Source of the DNA: Eunapius fragilis
Taxonomy: Eukaryota; Porifera; Demospongiae; Spongillida; Spongillidae
Direction: 5' to 3'
DNA: 64,000 nucleotides
Assembly: GCA_963681505.1 (NCBI GenBank)
Contig: OY811971.1
Span: forward strand, 11,917,242 to 11,981,241
Position 1 is the stretch's first letter. Every line of letters begins with the position of its first letter. The notes below the pieces were generated by a model that was not told where the DNA came from, did no database searches, and was given only the letters and a program-made list of their open reading frames with translations. Positions 32,938 to 44,017 of this stretch are shown one piece after another. A program made the translations under genes and the position numbers.

Positions 32938-33038
32938 TAGAACGACTTTTGTTGGGCATTTCGCCAGACCCTCTTTCCACGTAGCGGTGATGTAATCCAT
33001 CCGCAGCTGTTGGGAATCTGGGTCTGGGTACGAGACTA
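32938..33038 (-). repeat. right 101-bp terminal inverted repeat
   Basis: Exact reverse complement of 24862-24962, followed by the GGTTGCACG duplication at 33039-33047. Confidence 0.9.
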
Positions 33039-33241
33039 GGTTGCACGTTGCTTGAATATGATTTTTGAAATTACAATGCAAAAAAATAATAATAATTTTT
33101 TTGATCGCGTGCCTATGGGTTGACAGCGATGTCTGTATAGCTCACAAAAACAGGACAATTGCGCCCATTCAGCGCATAAACCAGCTCAAACTTATTGTTG
33201 TGAGCACAAAGGCGCATTCGTTACGCGTTTGATGGTATAAA

Positions 33242-35563
33242 ATGCATGTGTGCGCAGTTTGTTCGCATAAAACGTTACATGCTGCCATGTCGGAGTCCGT
33301 ATCGATCGCGAAAGCTAGGAACAAACTCACGGTGGATGAGAAATGCAGGATTGCGCGTAGGAAAGTCTCCACGGGTGACTCGGATGAGAAGGTTGCTGCG
33401 TGGTTTAACCATGTCTCGGGAAAGCAGATCTGTCAGACAGTGGTTGGAAAAGCAGTGCATGCTGGATTCCAGGATCTAAGCCCTTACGAACCAGACAAAA
33501 ATAGATGTAGGAGGCGTGCCCCGATGTGGCCACTACTAGACGAGGGGCTTTTTTCTTGGTTTAACAGGTACGTCTTTGCTATAGAGTTTGAGCGTATAGC
33601 AAATACTGATGTGATTACTTCACATACTCTCCAGCGTACGTGAGCGCAATGGAATGCTTTCTGATGCTCTGATGCTGTCAAAAGCATCAGAATTAGCCAT
33701 GTACCTGCAAATAAATCGACGAGGAGCTGTAGCTTCAATAAATGCTTCATCTGGAGTCACTCCACTTACATCTGGAGACACTGGAGCCACCTAGATGTAT
33801 TCAGCTACTCCTGTGACTTCAGCAGCAACACCTCCTGTCACTCAGACATCTGCAGCCACACCTCCATCTCTTGTCCCATCCACATCTGCAGCCACACCTC
33901 CATCTCCTGTCACTCAGACATCTGCAGCCACACCTCCATCTCTTGTCCCATCCACATCTGCAGCCACACCTCCATCTCTTGTCCCATCCACATCTGCAGC
34001 CACACCTCCATCTCTTGTCCCATCCACATCTGCAGCCACACCTCGATCCACCCTTCCATCTACCTCTTCCGCAAACATGCTGGATGATGATCACACTGCT
34101 GATGAACTTAGCAATGGTTGGCTAGCCAAATGGAAAAAACGCCATGGTGTCTTCTCTGTGCTCCTTCACGGGGAAGCTGGTGGCGCTGACCAGCAAGGTG
34201 TTGCAAGAGCCCAGAGGGAGCTGCCAGATAGTCACTACAGACCAGATGACGTCTTCAATTTTGATGAAACAGGTTTATACTACAGACAGGCAGTACGTGA
34301 TGTTGTATCAATACCAATTAATAGATTAATTTTCAAAACTTTGAATTACTTTAGCCTGACCGTACACTCACCACAACAACTGATGTGAAAGGATTTAAGA
34401 AAGTAAAAGATCGCATAACAGTGGGCCTAGCTGTTAATGTATGTGAAACTGAGCGCTTTAAGCCCATCGTAATTCATAAATACAAGCATCCCCGCTGTTT
34501 TGGGAAAAGCTTCAGCCCTGACATTGTGGTGTCTTACAATAAGAAGGCTTGGATGCGTAATGAGGTAAGTGTAGTATAATGCATGAGCTTCAAGTTTCAA
34601 CTCATTGCGATTCTCTGCAGGTTTTCACTGATTGGTCGAAGAAGGTGAATGAGCAATTTATGTCACAACAGCGTAACTGCTTGATGTTGCTGGACAATGC
34701 CAGTTCACATGGTGTGGCAGACACATTAGTTACAAAAGTGGGCAGCCTTGATGCTTTTAGGTTGACCAATCTTTTGCTCCTTTTTCTGCCACCAAACTGC
34801 ACATCAGTTGTGCAGCCCTTGGACCAGGGTATCATTGCTGCCTTTAAGGCCCACTACAAACGCAAGCTGGCTCGTTACATGGTTCAGCAGTATACGACAT
34901 TGATTCCAGTCAGGATCTACAGGCGCTGTCGCTTAAGACCAATCTTAAGCAGGTCGGTATTTTTTTCTTTACTAATGATACAGGATTTTTGTTTATGAGC
35001 TACGGGTGGTCTTAAATGCATGTAAATGCAATATCCTTTACTCTTGATACATTCAGGCTATTATGTGGCTTGTAGCTGCCTGGCACGAAATCTCTGTCAC
35101 AACTATCTTGAACTGTTGGTGCAAGTCAGGGGTTCTGCCTGGAACTTGGATCAGCCAGATGAGACCAGACAGAGCAGCAATGATGGTAGCAGATGCTGGA
35201 GAAAGTTGCCAACTAAGGGAGATAACTGCTGATATCACAAGGTTGCCGGTTGAACCAGGAGTGACCCGAATGGCAGCAGTTGATTGGATAATGGATCCAG
35301 GAGAGATGGAGACAGAAGGGGAAGAGACAATGGCGGAAATTGCAGCTAGGTTATTAGGTCAAACAACTTCATTTCCAGTTTTGGATGTTGATGAAAAAGA
35401 ATTACAAGACTCCAACAATGTGGAACCACAATCTGTTTCACTAGATAAGGCAAAGGACAGTGTGTCCAGTCTCTTACAGTTTGTGGGAGATAATATTGGT
35501 CTCTTTTCAGAGGCAGATATTAGGCATTTGTTGTGTTTACAGGACAAGATGCAGTCTATGTAA
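33242..35563 (+). mobile_element. pogo/Tigger-type transposase gene, lightly damaged
   Basis: TATAAA (33235) precedes an N-terminal CENP-B/pogo helix-turn-helix (ARNKLTVDEKCRIARRKVS, about 33310). Then come a second HTH piece (MLSDALMLSKASELAMYL, 33657), a Ser/Thr/Pro tandem repeat (33815-34045), and DDE_1: VFNFDETGLYYRQ (34252), LMLLDNASSHG (34683) and SVVQPLDQGIIAAFK (34806) supply the three acidic residues. Introns fit GT-AG: 34293-34354, 34565-34620 and 34952-35056. The last exon (35057-35563) is an acidic tail ending LLCLQDKMQSM. Frames break near 33640-33800 and near 34900, so it is probably not functional. Terminal repeats were not identified. It begins within 200 bp of the end of the 8.2 kb element. 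Confidence 0.75.
33815..34045 (+). repeat. 36-bp coding tandem repeat (TSAATPPSLVPS)
   Basis: About six to seven copies, in frame, between the DNA-binding and DDE parts of the pogo-type protein; likely a flexible linker. Confidence 0.85.
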
Positions 35564-35689
35564 TTGTGTTTGACGCGTAATTAAATTCATAATGTTATTG
35601 TAGGTACACGCAAAATCAACCACATTCGTTATAAGCTCAAATTCCTTATAAGCTCAGGGAACAAACATAGAGCTTATAAGGAGTGAACA

Positions 35690-36352
35690 CAGTGCAATGC
35701 TGCCTTGGATGCTTATGGTCATCATGCACTGTGTTGCAAGTTGGGGGGTGATGTTGTCTCCCGTCATAACAAGTAGAGAGACATCTTTAACGATTTCTGT
35801 CACCGTGCCTGTCTTGCTCCACAGCTAGAGATGGGAGGGTGGTCTAGGGAACATACTCGTCCAGCTGATGTTCTTGTTCCAAACTGGTCGTCCTGGGTAA
35901 GTCAGCAGCATTTGACCTGTCTGTCACATTAATGCTAAATGCACATGCTTTTCAAGAAGCGAGTGTGACAGCAGGTTTGGCTGCTATGGCTGCCCAGATC
36001 CGCAAGCACAGGGTTAACGATGGAAGGTGCAGTGAACTAGGCTGGGTTTGTATTCCTCTTGTAGTGGAGACATATGGATGTTGGGGTACTGAGGCTATTC
36101 AGGCACTATCAAGACTTGCCACACGTTTGTCCACCAGGCAGGGTCTCCCCAAGTCGCTAGTGTGTAACGAACTATTTGGTAGACTAAGTTTAGCCCTTGT
36201 GAGAGCAAACTCTCGAGCCATCCTATCCCGCTCCCTATAAACTGTGCATGCTGATGCTGTAGGTAGATTTTGTTTTGTGCATACTGTATCATATATCTGT
36301 ACAAGTTTATTAAAATAATAATAAATAAAATAATAATAATAATAATATATGG
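35690..36352 (+). mobile_element. LINE copy E, 3' fragment with (AAT)n tail
   Basis: Starts in the CCHC region (ALDAYGHHALCCKLGG in mixed frames), shows TRPADVLVPNW, and from 35932 an open frame to SNSRAILSRSL-type end at 36240: AAMAAQIRKHRVNDGRCSEL, VCIPLVVETYGCWGTEA. It ends in an (AAT)n-rich tail at 36310-36350, the 3' signature of this family. About three frameshifts. Confidence 0.75.
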
Positions 36353-37100
36353 TGGCTGGGTCAGGACACTTCAGTTGCCTCAGTGTGCCCATTTTGTCCA
36401 GGGGTCGCTCTTGACTCCCTTAGTCACCATGCTGTGTCCTGTAGACATGGAGGTGACACAGTCATCAGACACAACAAATTGCGTGACATCATTGCAGATT
36501 TATGTCGCAAGGCACACCTGTCTGTCAGGGTGGAAGCTGGTCATGGTATGTGTCGTGACATCAATCACTCCCGTCCAGCTGATGTCCTTGTGGAGGGTTG
36601 GGAGAGAGGCCAACCTGCTGCCCTAGACATCACAGTCACTTCTCCCCTCACTCCAGTCTCCTTGAAAGACTCAAGCAGAATTGCAGGTGTAGCAGCTCTG
36701 TCTGCTGAAACTAGGAAGCATGCTGCCAATGACCCAAAGTGTCGTGAATTGGGATGGATGTGTATACCAATGGCAGTTGAGACATACGGTAACTGGGGGA
36801 AGGGGGCCCAACACATGTTCTCAAGACTGGCTACCTATTTAGCAATCATCTTTCCTGCCCCAAGTCCAGAGTTCTGGCTGATATATATGGCCGCCTAAAC
36901 ATCTGCTTGGTGAGAGCTGTGGCAAGAGCCAGCCTGGCAAGAGGCCTTTGCCCAGTCCATCTTTAGTGTACATGTATTGTTTTCCTTGTATCTAAAGTGA
37001 TAATAGTTAGGATGTACATGGAGTTTACCTTTTTCAGGTGTATCTTATGTATTTCATGCATTCTAATAAACTTGAATAATATACATAATAAGAATAAAAT
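36353..37100 (+). mobile_element. LINE copy F, 3' fragment
   Basis: Open from 36383 to 36898: CPFCPGVALDSLSHHAVSC (knuckle), IRHNKLRD, SRPADVLVEGWERGQPAALD, ITVTSPLTPVSLKDS, ETRKHAANDPKCRELGW, MCIPMAVETYGNWGKG. The last 25 codons (LNICLVRAVARASLARG) are in another frame. It sits head to tail directly after the (AAT)n tail of copy E and ends in an AATAA-rich tail. This is the least damaged endonuclease domain apart from copy H. Confidence 0.8.
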
Positions 37101-37104
37101 GGCG

Positions 37105-38470
37105 AAATAAGGCTGCGTTGCAAATGCAACGGTAGTGGAGCGCGTTGCAAAGGCTCTAAAAGCAATAAAGGCTATGTCGACTGCTACCCAGGGAGGAGAG
37201 GTAAGTGCAGTAACGCTTCGAATAGGTCCCCAGCATAGCAGGCATCGTCGCAGCCATCAACCTGTACCCTGTCGCTTCCTTGCTCTTTGGTTGAAGCTAG
37301 CGCGTCTCAACCATCGTTAGCCTCTCTCCGGCCCCGTCCATTTCCACCGCTCCCATCCGCTGAAGAAGTTTATTCACCGCCGCCACTTAGCGCCTCACCA
37401 CAAGGAGCAGCTGTTCCCCCCCACATTCTCCCCTTGTCCTCTCCCACTTCATCCACTTGTTCTCGTTTATCTAATCAATTTCCCGCAAATGCTTCTTCCC
37501 CCCTATGTTTAGCCGTGCACCCCGCGACAGATCTTCAAGCCCGAAGGGACCCTCCAGAGTCACAGTTACAGCTGCCTCAATCAAAGCTGCCCCAATCACG
37601 GCCCAGCGGCTAAGTTCACTCGGAAGATGAGCTTCGGATGGTGTTTCTTGAAGAATCCAACCCACAATCACAGCTTCAAACTCCGTTAACCACACGCCAG
37701 CCGCGAATGGATTAGCACCCTTTCAGCTTTCAGCCTCGCAGCCTTCGTCTTATTCAGGTTCACAGGGACAGGGAACCAGCAGAAGGCAATCTAGAAAGCC
37801 TTGTCCAGTTGAAGGATGCTTAGAATTGATTGCATCATCGATGGGGAAAGCTCACATGACGCTTCATGTGCAGAATATCCTTCCAGGCGACGTCCCCCTT
37901 GAATGGTTGCAGATGCAGGATTCGTTTGTTTGCCTTAGTTGTAGGTAGGTTATGGATCGGGAGGGGATGTTTCTAATAGCCGGCCAGCAGACTTTCTGGT
38001 CCCCAACTGGACACTGGGCAAGCCAGCTGCTTTTGACCTAACTGTAGTCTCACCGCTTAACACCAATACATTGATTGAAGCGGGAGCTACAAGTGGGTCA
38101 GCAGCGGGTAAGGCCGAAGTGCGCAAGCACAATGCCAACGACCCTAAGTGCAGGGAGCTGGGGTGGGTCTGCATTCCCTTAGCGGTCGAGTCTTATGGGT
38201 GCTGGGGGGAAGAAGCACATAGTTCGTTTTCTCGCCTTGCAGCCCGCCTGGCTTTGCAGTTACAGTGCAGCAAGTCCAAAGCCACAACGACCATATACCA
38301 GAGACTTAACCTGACCTTAGTCCGTTGTAATCCATGCTATCCCATGTAAGGCTGTTGCAGTCAGTAGACGGGGGTTAATTGAGACATGTGGGTTAGGGTG
38401 GGTGTTCTTTGGGTGTTGTGGGTGTTTTTGGTGTACTGTACACTACTTAGGGGTTTTATTTCGTTGTAAT
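37105..38470 (+). mobile_element. LINE copy G, 5' and 3' ends joined by internal deletion
   Basis: The 5' part (37105-37950) holds the leader and N-terminal region: Ser/Pro-rich, then a C2H2-type finger (CPVEGCLELIASS, then HMTLHVQNILPG) as in R2-type LINEs. At about 37950 it jumps to the endonuclease: SRPADFLVPNWTLGKPAAFD, LTVVSPLNTNTLIEAG, EVRKHNANDPKCRELGW, VCIPLAVESYGCWGEEA, ending near 38348. Reverse transcriptase is wholly missing. Several frameshifts lie in the 5' part; the 3' part is open. Confidence 0.75.
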
Positions 38471-38489
38471 GTAATCTATGTTCTATAAT

Positions 38490-40500
38490 AGTTGAAAAGT
38501 CCAAAGCCAGTGACTTCTTTGCCCCCTACCAGTTTGGAGTGGCTTGTGCAGCAGGAGCAGAAAAGGTTATCCATGGTCTCAGGTCTTGCATGGATGATCA
38601 CTGGACAGATGAGAACTTCACAGTGCTGAAAATAGACATGCGTAATGCATACAATCTTGTATCTCGTCAGGCCCTCTTGGATGAGTGCAGCATTCAATTC
38701 CCAGAGTTGCTCCCTTGGGCATCATGGTGCTATGGCCAACACCCAGTATTGCAGCATGTATTGGGTACTATAAGCTCAGAGGTGGGTGTCCAGCAAGGAG
38801 ACCCTTTAAGTCCAATGTACTTCTGCCTAGTACTACACAAGATTGTGTCTGCTATTGTATCAGATGAAAATTGCTCCAGTTTGCTGTTTCATGCATGGTA
38901 CCAAGATGAGGTGTGGTTGCTGGTCCTAAGCATGCAGTTTCACGTGCACTTACCATCATCCAAGAGCTTGGCCCTCCATTGGGTCTGTTTATTAATGCAG
39001 CAAAATGTAAACTCTTCAGTATTAGTGATCTCAGCATGTTCCCACCAGAAATGAAGAGATCTAGTGTACCTCATTTGGAGATCCTGGGAGCTCCTATTGG
39101 GGGTGCAATTTTTTGTGCCAAAATTGTATCTCAGAAGTGTGCTACAGCCTCCAAATTACTTTCCCAACTGGAAGAGGTTGGTTCTGTGGACCCCCAAGTT
39201 GCTCTGCTTCTGTTACGACAGTGTGGCGGATTTTGTAAGCTTGTGCACCTGGCAAGATCTACACCCCCTTCTCTCATTGCTGAAGGACTGGAGTACTTCG
39301 ATAATGATGTTCGTCACTGCTTTGCTCTATCTACAGCTGTAGACACCACAAAGAGTGCTTGGAAACAGGCACAACTCAGCCTTAGCAGAGGTGGTTTAGG
39401 GGTTCGCCGGCTTTCAGAACATTCATCTGCCTGTTATATAGCATCTCTAAGCATGGCTGGCATGGGCTCTGAGACCAATCAGCACCTGTTGAATGCCATC
39501 GATAAGTTTAATGAACATGTTTCTAATGAGGATACAGTTACATTGGAAACTATCAGGGAGACATCATGCCGCCAAAAGATGCTTTCGAACAAATTGGAAG
39601 ACAGCCTGTTTGCACAGCTTTTTTCAAAATTATCATTGCCTGACAGAGCTCGCCTTTTATCAGTTTCATCTCCCCACGCTGCAGCATGGCTTTCCACAGC
39701 TTCTTCTCCTGGTCTCAATCTGCAGTTGGAGCCTTCTGAGTTCCAAGCAGCCTTACAATGGTGGCTTGGTGTTAGTATCTCAGGCTCTCAGGGTGCCACA
39801 TGTCCTCACTGTCCAGCTCATTCTTTGGACCCTTTACTCCACCATGCTTTGACATGCAAGCATGGGGGCGATGTGGTCATTCGTCACAACAGGCTTCGGG
39901 ATGTATTTGCAGAGTCATGTAGGAGAGCCTGCATAAGTGCACAGGTGGAGGTTGGGTACGGCTTTACATCTGAGGAGCGCCACACGCATGTCCTGGCAGC
40001 AAACTGGATGATGGGAAAGCCTGCTGCATTTGACTTTACTGTCACATCACCGCTAACCTCAAGTAATTTACCTGAAGCGAGTGTGACAGCAGGGTCTGCA
40101 GCCATTGCAGCAGAGGAGAGAAAGCATAAGGCCAATGACTCCAAATGTGCAGAACTGGGTTGGGTATGCATCCCAATAGCTGTGGAGACCTATGGGTGTT
40201 GGGGCACTGAAGCAAAGTGGGCAATATCGCAGCTAGCCTCTCGCTTGGCCACAACGTCAGAACTGCCCAAAGTCTGCATCTGTCACAGCCCTATATCAGA
40301 GGTTGAGCATGACCCTTGTTAGGGCAAATGTGAGGGCTCTGCTGCCAAGGGCCATCTCAGACACAGGCTACTGATATATTATTTAGTCTAGGTGGTAGGT
40401 AATTTAACGTTATGTGCTTGTTTATCTGTATTGTACAAGTTTTTGTCCGAATGGTTCACATTTAATTTTTTTTTTTTTTTTTTTATTTGAATAATAATAA
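38490..40500 (+). mobile_element. LINE copy H, best-preserved reverse transcriptase and endonuclease
   Basis: 5'-truncated at the palm: ASDFFAPYQFGVACAAGAEK, MRNAYNLVSRQALLDECS, GVQQGDPLSPMYFCLVLHK and the active site WYQD. A 1-bp deletion inside the second aspartate codon (about 38914) shifts the frame. From 38913 it is open for 469 codons: thumb (VALLLLRQCGGFCKLVHLAR), LSRGGLGVRRLSEHSSACYI, CCHC knuckle (CPHCPAHSLDPLLHHALTC), VIRHNRLRDVFAESCRRACI, then the endonuclease (VLAANWMMGKPAAFDFTVTS). A second 1-bp shift lies near 40270, before the end LSMTLVRANVRALLP. The element ends in poly-T and (AAT)n at 40468-40502. Only two frameshifts make it the youngest copy here. Confidence 0.85.
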
Positions 40501-40502
40501 TT

Positions 40503-40990
40503 GAACCGCCCGTGGTTGAACCGACGGTGTCCTTGCTGAGTTCGAGAGCTACCTTCGTTCTTTGGAGCGATCTCATACCTGTCCGATCGGTGCGTGTAGG
40601 CTGGCCACCTCACGGTACCTGGCACCTTTGGCTGAAACCCTAGCCTTGATGATTCGTGGTGCGCTCTTATTTGGAGACGGACACCTGGATGGAAGGATGA
40701 TGTGGACAGGTGACACAGCGGAAAAGTTGACTTCGGGAGTGGCTCGAAAAGAGAGGAATTCCCTCTGCGGATTAGGACCACGAAAGAAGGATATTACTTG
40801 GAAGCTGCCTCGGAGGACCATGTGGAACTTTCTTTTCTCAAACCACGGAAGTCTAACGAGGCTAGACCTTGGAACATTGTCCGGGAGCGCACACGAGGAC
40901 TGCATTTGCTGACTTTTGTGTAGATGGTGTCGTACATAAATGACATGTATATATATGAAAAATAATAATAATAATAATAATAACCCGCCC
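40503..40990. other. unclassified segment between two (AAT)n tracts
   Basis: Bounded by AATAATAATAA at 40490-40501 and an (ATA)n run at 40960-40982. Frames of 117-145 codons exist on both strands but show no domain. It may be a short retroelement of which only the tail signature is recognisable. Confidence 0.35.
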
Positions 40991-41815
40991 GCTCGTATCA
41001 CTTTCAAGGAAGGTATTCAACCAGAAACGAAACATTTTATTGGAGTGGCCTTATAAAGTTAATTTCCACTTTAGAAAATATAATCTGGCTGAAACACGAG
41101 AATAAAAGTACGTGGTGTGGATACGTACCTTTAGCCACAATGTACGCTAATGTACGTTAACTAATTAACAAATCAACTTTCATTCTCGTGTTCTAGCAGG
41201 ACATTCATATGTTTAACTTAGATTTTTAGAATCTGAAAGGTTATATTTTCTACTTCTCTTGAAAGGTCAATAAATAAGGTGAGGGGGTATTCCGAGGTAC
41301 AAGGTTTTATATATATGTAACTTACCTCCTTTTCCGGACACTACAAGAATTCGTCGTTTGACCGCATTCATCCTAACGTCAATGAACTTTTGGTCCGGAT
41401 CAATACCACCTTCAAAATGACCATGTTAAATGTACATGGCTCTCGAGCACGCAATTCCACAGACCTTGCGACAAGCAGAGTTCTCTTCCCGGACACCCTT
41501 TGCACACGTCCGCTTTCCCCGCAGCCGACTGCATGCGAAGGCATATCACTAAGCACACCTGCACATGACACGAAATGTACGTCCATTACCGTCTCCGAAG
41601 GACACCCAACGGCAACACCTCTGCTATCAGCGCTGTCGACCTCCATTGCTTACGTTAACTGCTTACGCAGTGCTCTCTAATTGGGATCACGCCACGTGCG
41701 GAAGAAATTTAAAAGCCCCTATTGAACAAAGGAAGCCGGTCTTAGTTTCGATGTACGTATGTCTGTTTTTCCGTGTATGTATGCGTGTGCTATAGGTAAC
41801 TACTATTGCTCCACT
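40991..41815. other. upstream region of gene X, nothing firm
   Basis: A 96-codon frame at 41390-41680 lacks any domain. Otherwise this is the likely promoter region of the gene at 41816. Confidence 0.4.
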
Positions 41816-43637
41816 ATGAATCTGCTGCGCGCGCTGGACGTCGCAGACATGGAGGTGTCCAGAGTCAGTGCTGCCCTCGTCCGTAGTTGGCTTGGCCCGT
41901 GCACCTCCTTATATTTACCTGAAACGAGAACGCCTCTACCTCCGCTCGTGCTACGCCCGGATAGGTTAGTATGTCGTGCATCCCCATGATACATGCTAAT
42001 TGTGCCCAACGTTGCTGTGTGTGTTCAGCAGCCCCCATGCATGTGGCTGGGTGACCAGATGGGGACCAGACCATACAAATGACGTAGTGATTAACCAAGC
42101 CTCGGCATACAGAGATAATATATTGATCTGGTGAATTATACTGTAGCCTCACACCCGCACATTGCGTCTCTGCCACATCTGACCAGCGAGTTCGTAATTA
42201 CTGTACGCTGGAATAGCATGTCTGGCGACTGCACTCCGTGTTCGTTGAGTAACCATTGGTGGCTGGTCCCACGTTGCACCTAATAACCTTGTAACACCCT
42301 CTTGTTGTATGTGCAGGCTTGGACTTGGGGCCACACCAGTGGCTGTGTCAGAAGAGAGCGTAAAGAGAAAGGCACTGGGCATTAAGATTGGAAGGAAGTT
42401 GAAAAAGAAGCCACCAAAAGCTGATGACGACATTCAGACTGCAGTGGAGGAAGGTGATGTGTGTGCATGCGTGACATTGGTGGGGGAAACCCCCCCCCCT
42501 CTCTGTCACCATTACCTCATTATGTAATGGGAGGGTGAAGTGGATTTGATTGATCAGTTGCCACTATTATACTTGGATTCAAAGGCTTTGTCTTGTGCAT
42601 TGTGGGCATTCTGTGATGTGTTGTGTCTGGCAAGTATAGTTGGAAGCCTTTTCACATCCCACTGCCAAGATGGCTGCAGATATGAATTCCTACCAATGGC
42701 CGCACATATGTCCATATGAATGAAAAATAAAGGGAGGTGGGGTTGAGTGGGAAAAGTGAAATCAGAAACGTTATTAAAAGGCATAACCAGTGTTGTTTTA
42801 TGTTATGCTAATCAGACTGTTCATATCTGTTTACGTCTCTAAATCAAGCTACCTGTCTTGTGTGCATGTGTGTGGGTATTTGATGTGTGTACACTTTGCA
42901 GTTAAGTGTTGATGTCATCATCTGCAGTCGGCATATTGTGCTATTAGATATAGGGTATTGTTTCTTTTGTTGAAAGCATGTGTGGTGGCTGCAGGCCTAG
43001 ACACCACTCTCCCATTGCGTTGTACCTCCCTCACACTGCCCCATGTGATCTCCCTCGTGCAGACGTCGAGGAAGAGGACGAGTCGATGAGCAGGTCGTGC
43101 GCTGTGAGGGGAAAGTCCCTGCACCCCACATTGTCGGTGGGCCAACATGGCCTTGGTAAGAGGAAGAGACGTTCAGCGGCCGTGCCTGTAGCCGGTGGAG
43201 CAGCGTGCGTGGGTTGCCCCTCCTCCTCCCCCTGTGACGTGCCCATCTCCGCCACAAGGAGCGTACGCACCACCACCTCACCTCCCTCGGGAGGCAGCGC
43301 GGTGACCTCCCCCCAGGGGGGCAGTGGGGGCCTCGGGGACGACCCCATCGTCGGATCGGTAGCAGACGCCTCCTTGGCGCACCGCCGTGGTCCCCCTCCT
43401 GCGACATCTCTCTCACCTGACAGGGGGGCCGATCACCTCACGTTGGCGGAACCTGCTGGCATTGAGGGGGCGGTGGAGGGACCCGGTACCGAGGTGGTTC
43501 AGGCGTTGGCCACACCCCCAGCTAGGAGGACGAGGTTGAACTTTTCCATTTGCATTCCCCGGCTCCCGTACTCCAAGCTCAGGCTGACGAGGAGTGGGCC
43601 CAGAGCCAGACATCGCAGAGCAATTAGCACCAAGTGA
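41816..43637 (+). CDS. gene X, unrecognised spliced host gene, 286 residues
   Basis: Three exons, 41816-41964, 42317-42453 and 43063-43637, with GT-AG introns (gttagt...gcag and gtgatg...gcag). The phases join cleanly and total 861 nt including the stop. The protein starts MNLLRALDVADMEVSRVSAA. The best-looking conserved stretch crosses the first junction (LPPLVLRPDRLGLGATPVAV) and is followed by a basic block (KIGRKLKKKPPK), an acidic run (EEDVEEEDESM) and a second basic motif (GLGKRKRR). The rest is Ser/Pro/Gly-rich and probably disordered, ending RARHRRAISTK. Two basic patches suggest a nuclear or nucleolar protein; that is inference. No catalytic domain, signal peptide or membrane segment. 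The 3' end faces gene Y, 380 bp between stop codons; AATAAA at about 43976 could serve it. Confidence 0.65.
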
Positions 43638-44017
43638 GATTTTTGGCTTTTGCCGTTTTTTTTAAACAATGTTGTGCATCTTTTTTTTGTGGACATGTTT
43701 TTGTGGACATGTTAATGACAGTGGTTGGTTAGTAAACAGAGAGTGATGCTGTTTGTTTGTTGTTGTGGGTGTGTTGTGCTTGTTTGTCCTCTTTCATAGA
43801 GCAGTCGCACAGACAGCTAGTCAACACCACCACCACATGCTTTTGTTGCACTTTCGTGGTTACCTTGTATAATGTAAATATTCACTTCTTCATTGTTAGC
43901 AGAGTGAATGTGTACACAGAATACCTGGGGGGGGGGGGAGGCTTGGCGTGGGGAGGAGAGTATAAAGGCACATAAAATAAAAAGAAATATTATATATATA
44001 TATGATGTCATATCATG
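43638..44017. other. convergent 3' intergenic region of genes X and Y
   Basis: Contains T runs, a G run (43928-43938), AATAAA at about 43976 and a (TA)n tract (43991-44002). No gene. Confidence 0.55.

Larger units (their letters stand above)
24862..33038. mobile_element. 8.2 kb DNA transposon with 101-bp TIRs, DUF6589 and RecQ-like genes
   Basis: The left TIR (24862-24962) and right TIR (32938-33038) are identical over all 101 bp by eye, starting TAGTCTCGTACCCAGACC. Immediately outside is a perfect 9-bp direct repeat, GGTTGCACG (24853-24861 and 33039-33047), the target duplication. Cargo in order: a plus-strand multi-exon DUF6589 gene (25072-32150) and, at the right end on the opposite strand, a RecQ-like helicase gene (32225-32820), convergent with it. 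A 3.4 kb piggyBac-like element (28383-31794) is nested in a DUF6589 exon, so the original element was about 4.8 kb. Identical TIRs suggest a recent insertion, while both cargo genes are damaged, so the copy was probably moved by proteins made elsewhere. A 9-bp duplication is compatible with Mutator-like or Merlin-like chemistry, but I cannot assign a superfamily. Confidence 0.85.

Noticed and set aside
35590-35690. TTATAAGCTC repeats as terminal repeats of the pogo-type element
   Set aside because: Short palindromic words around 35625-35685 have no partner upstream of 33242.
41390-41680. 96-codon frame as a gene
   Set aside because: No domain, no splice partners and an overlapping frame on the other strand; likely chance.
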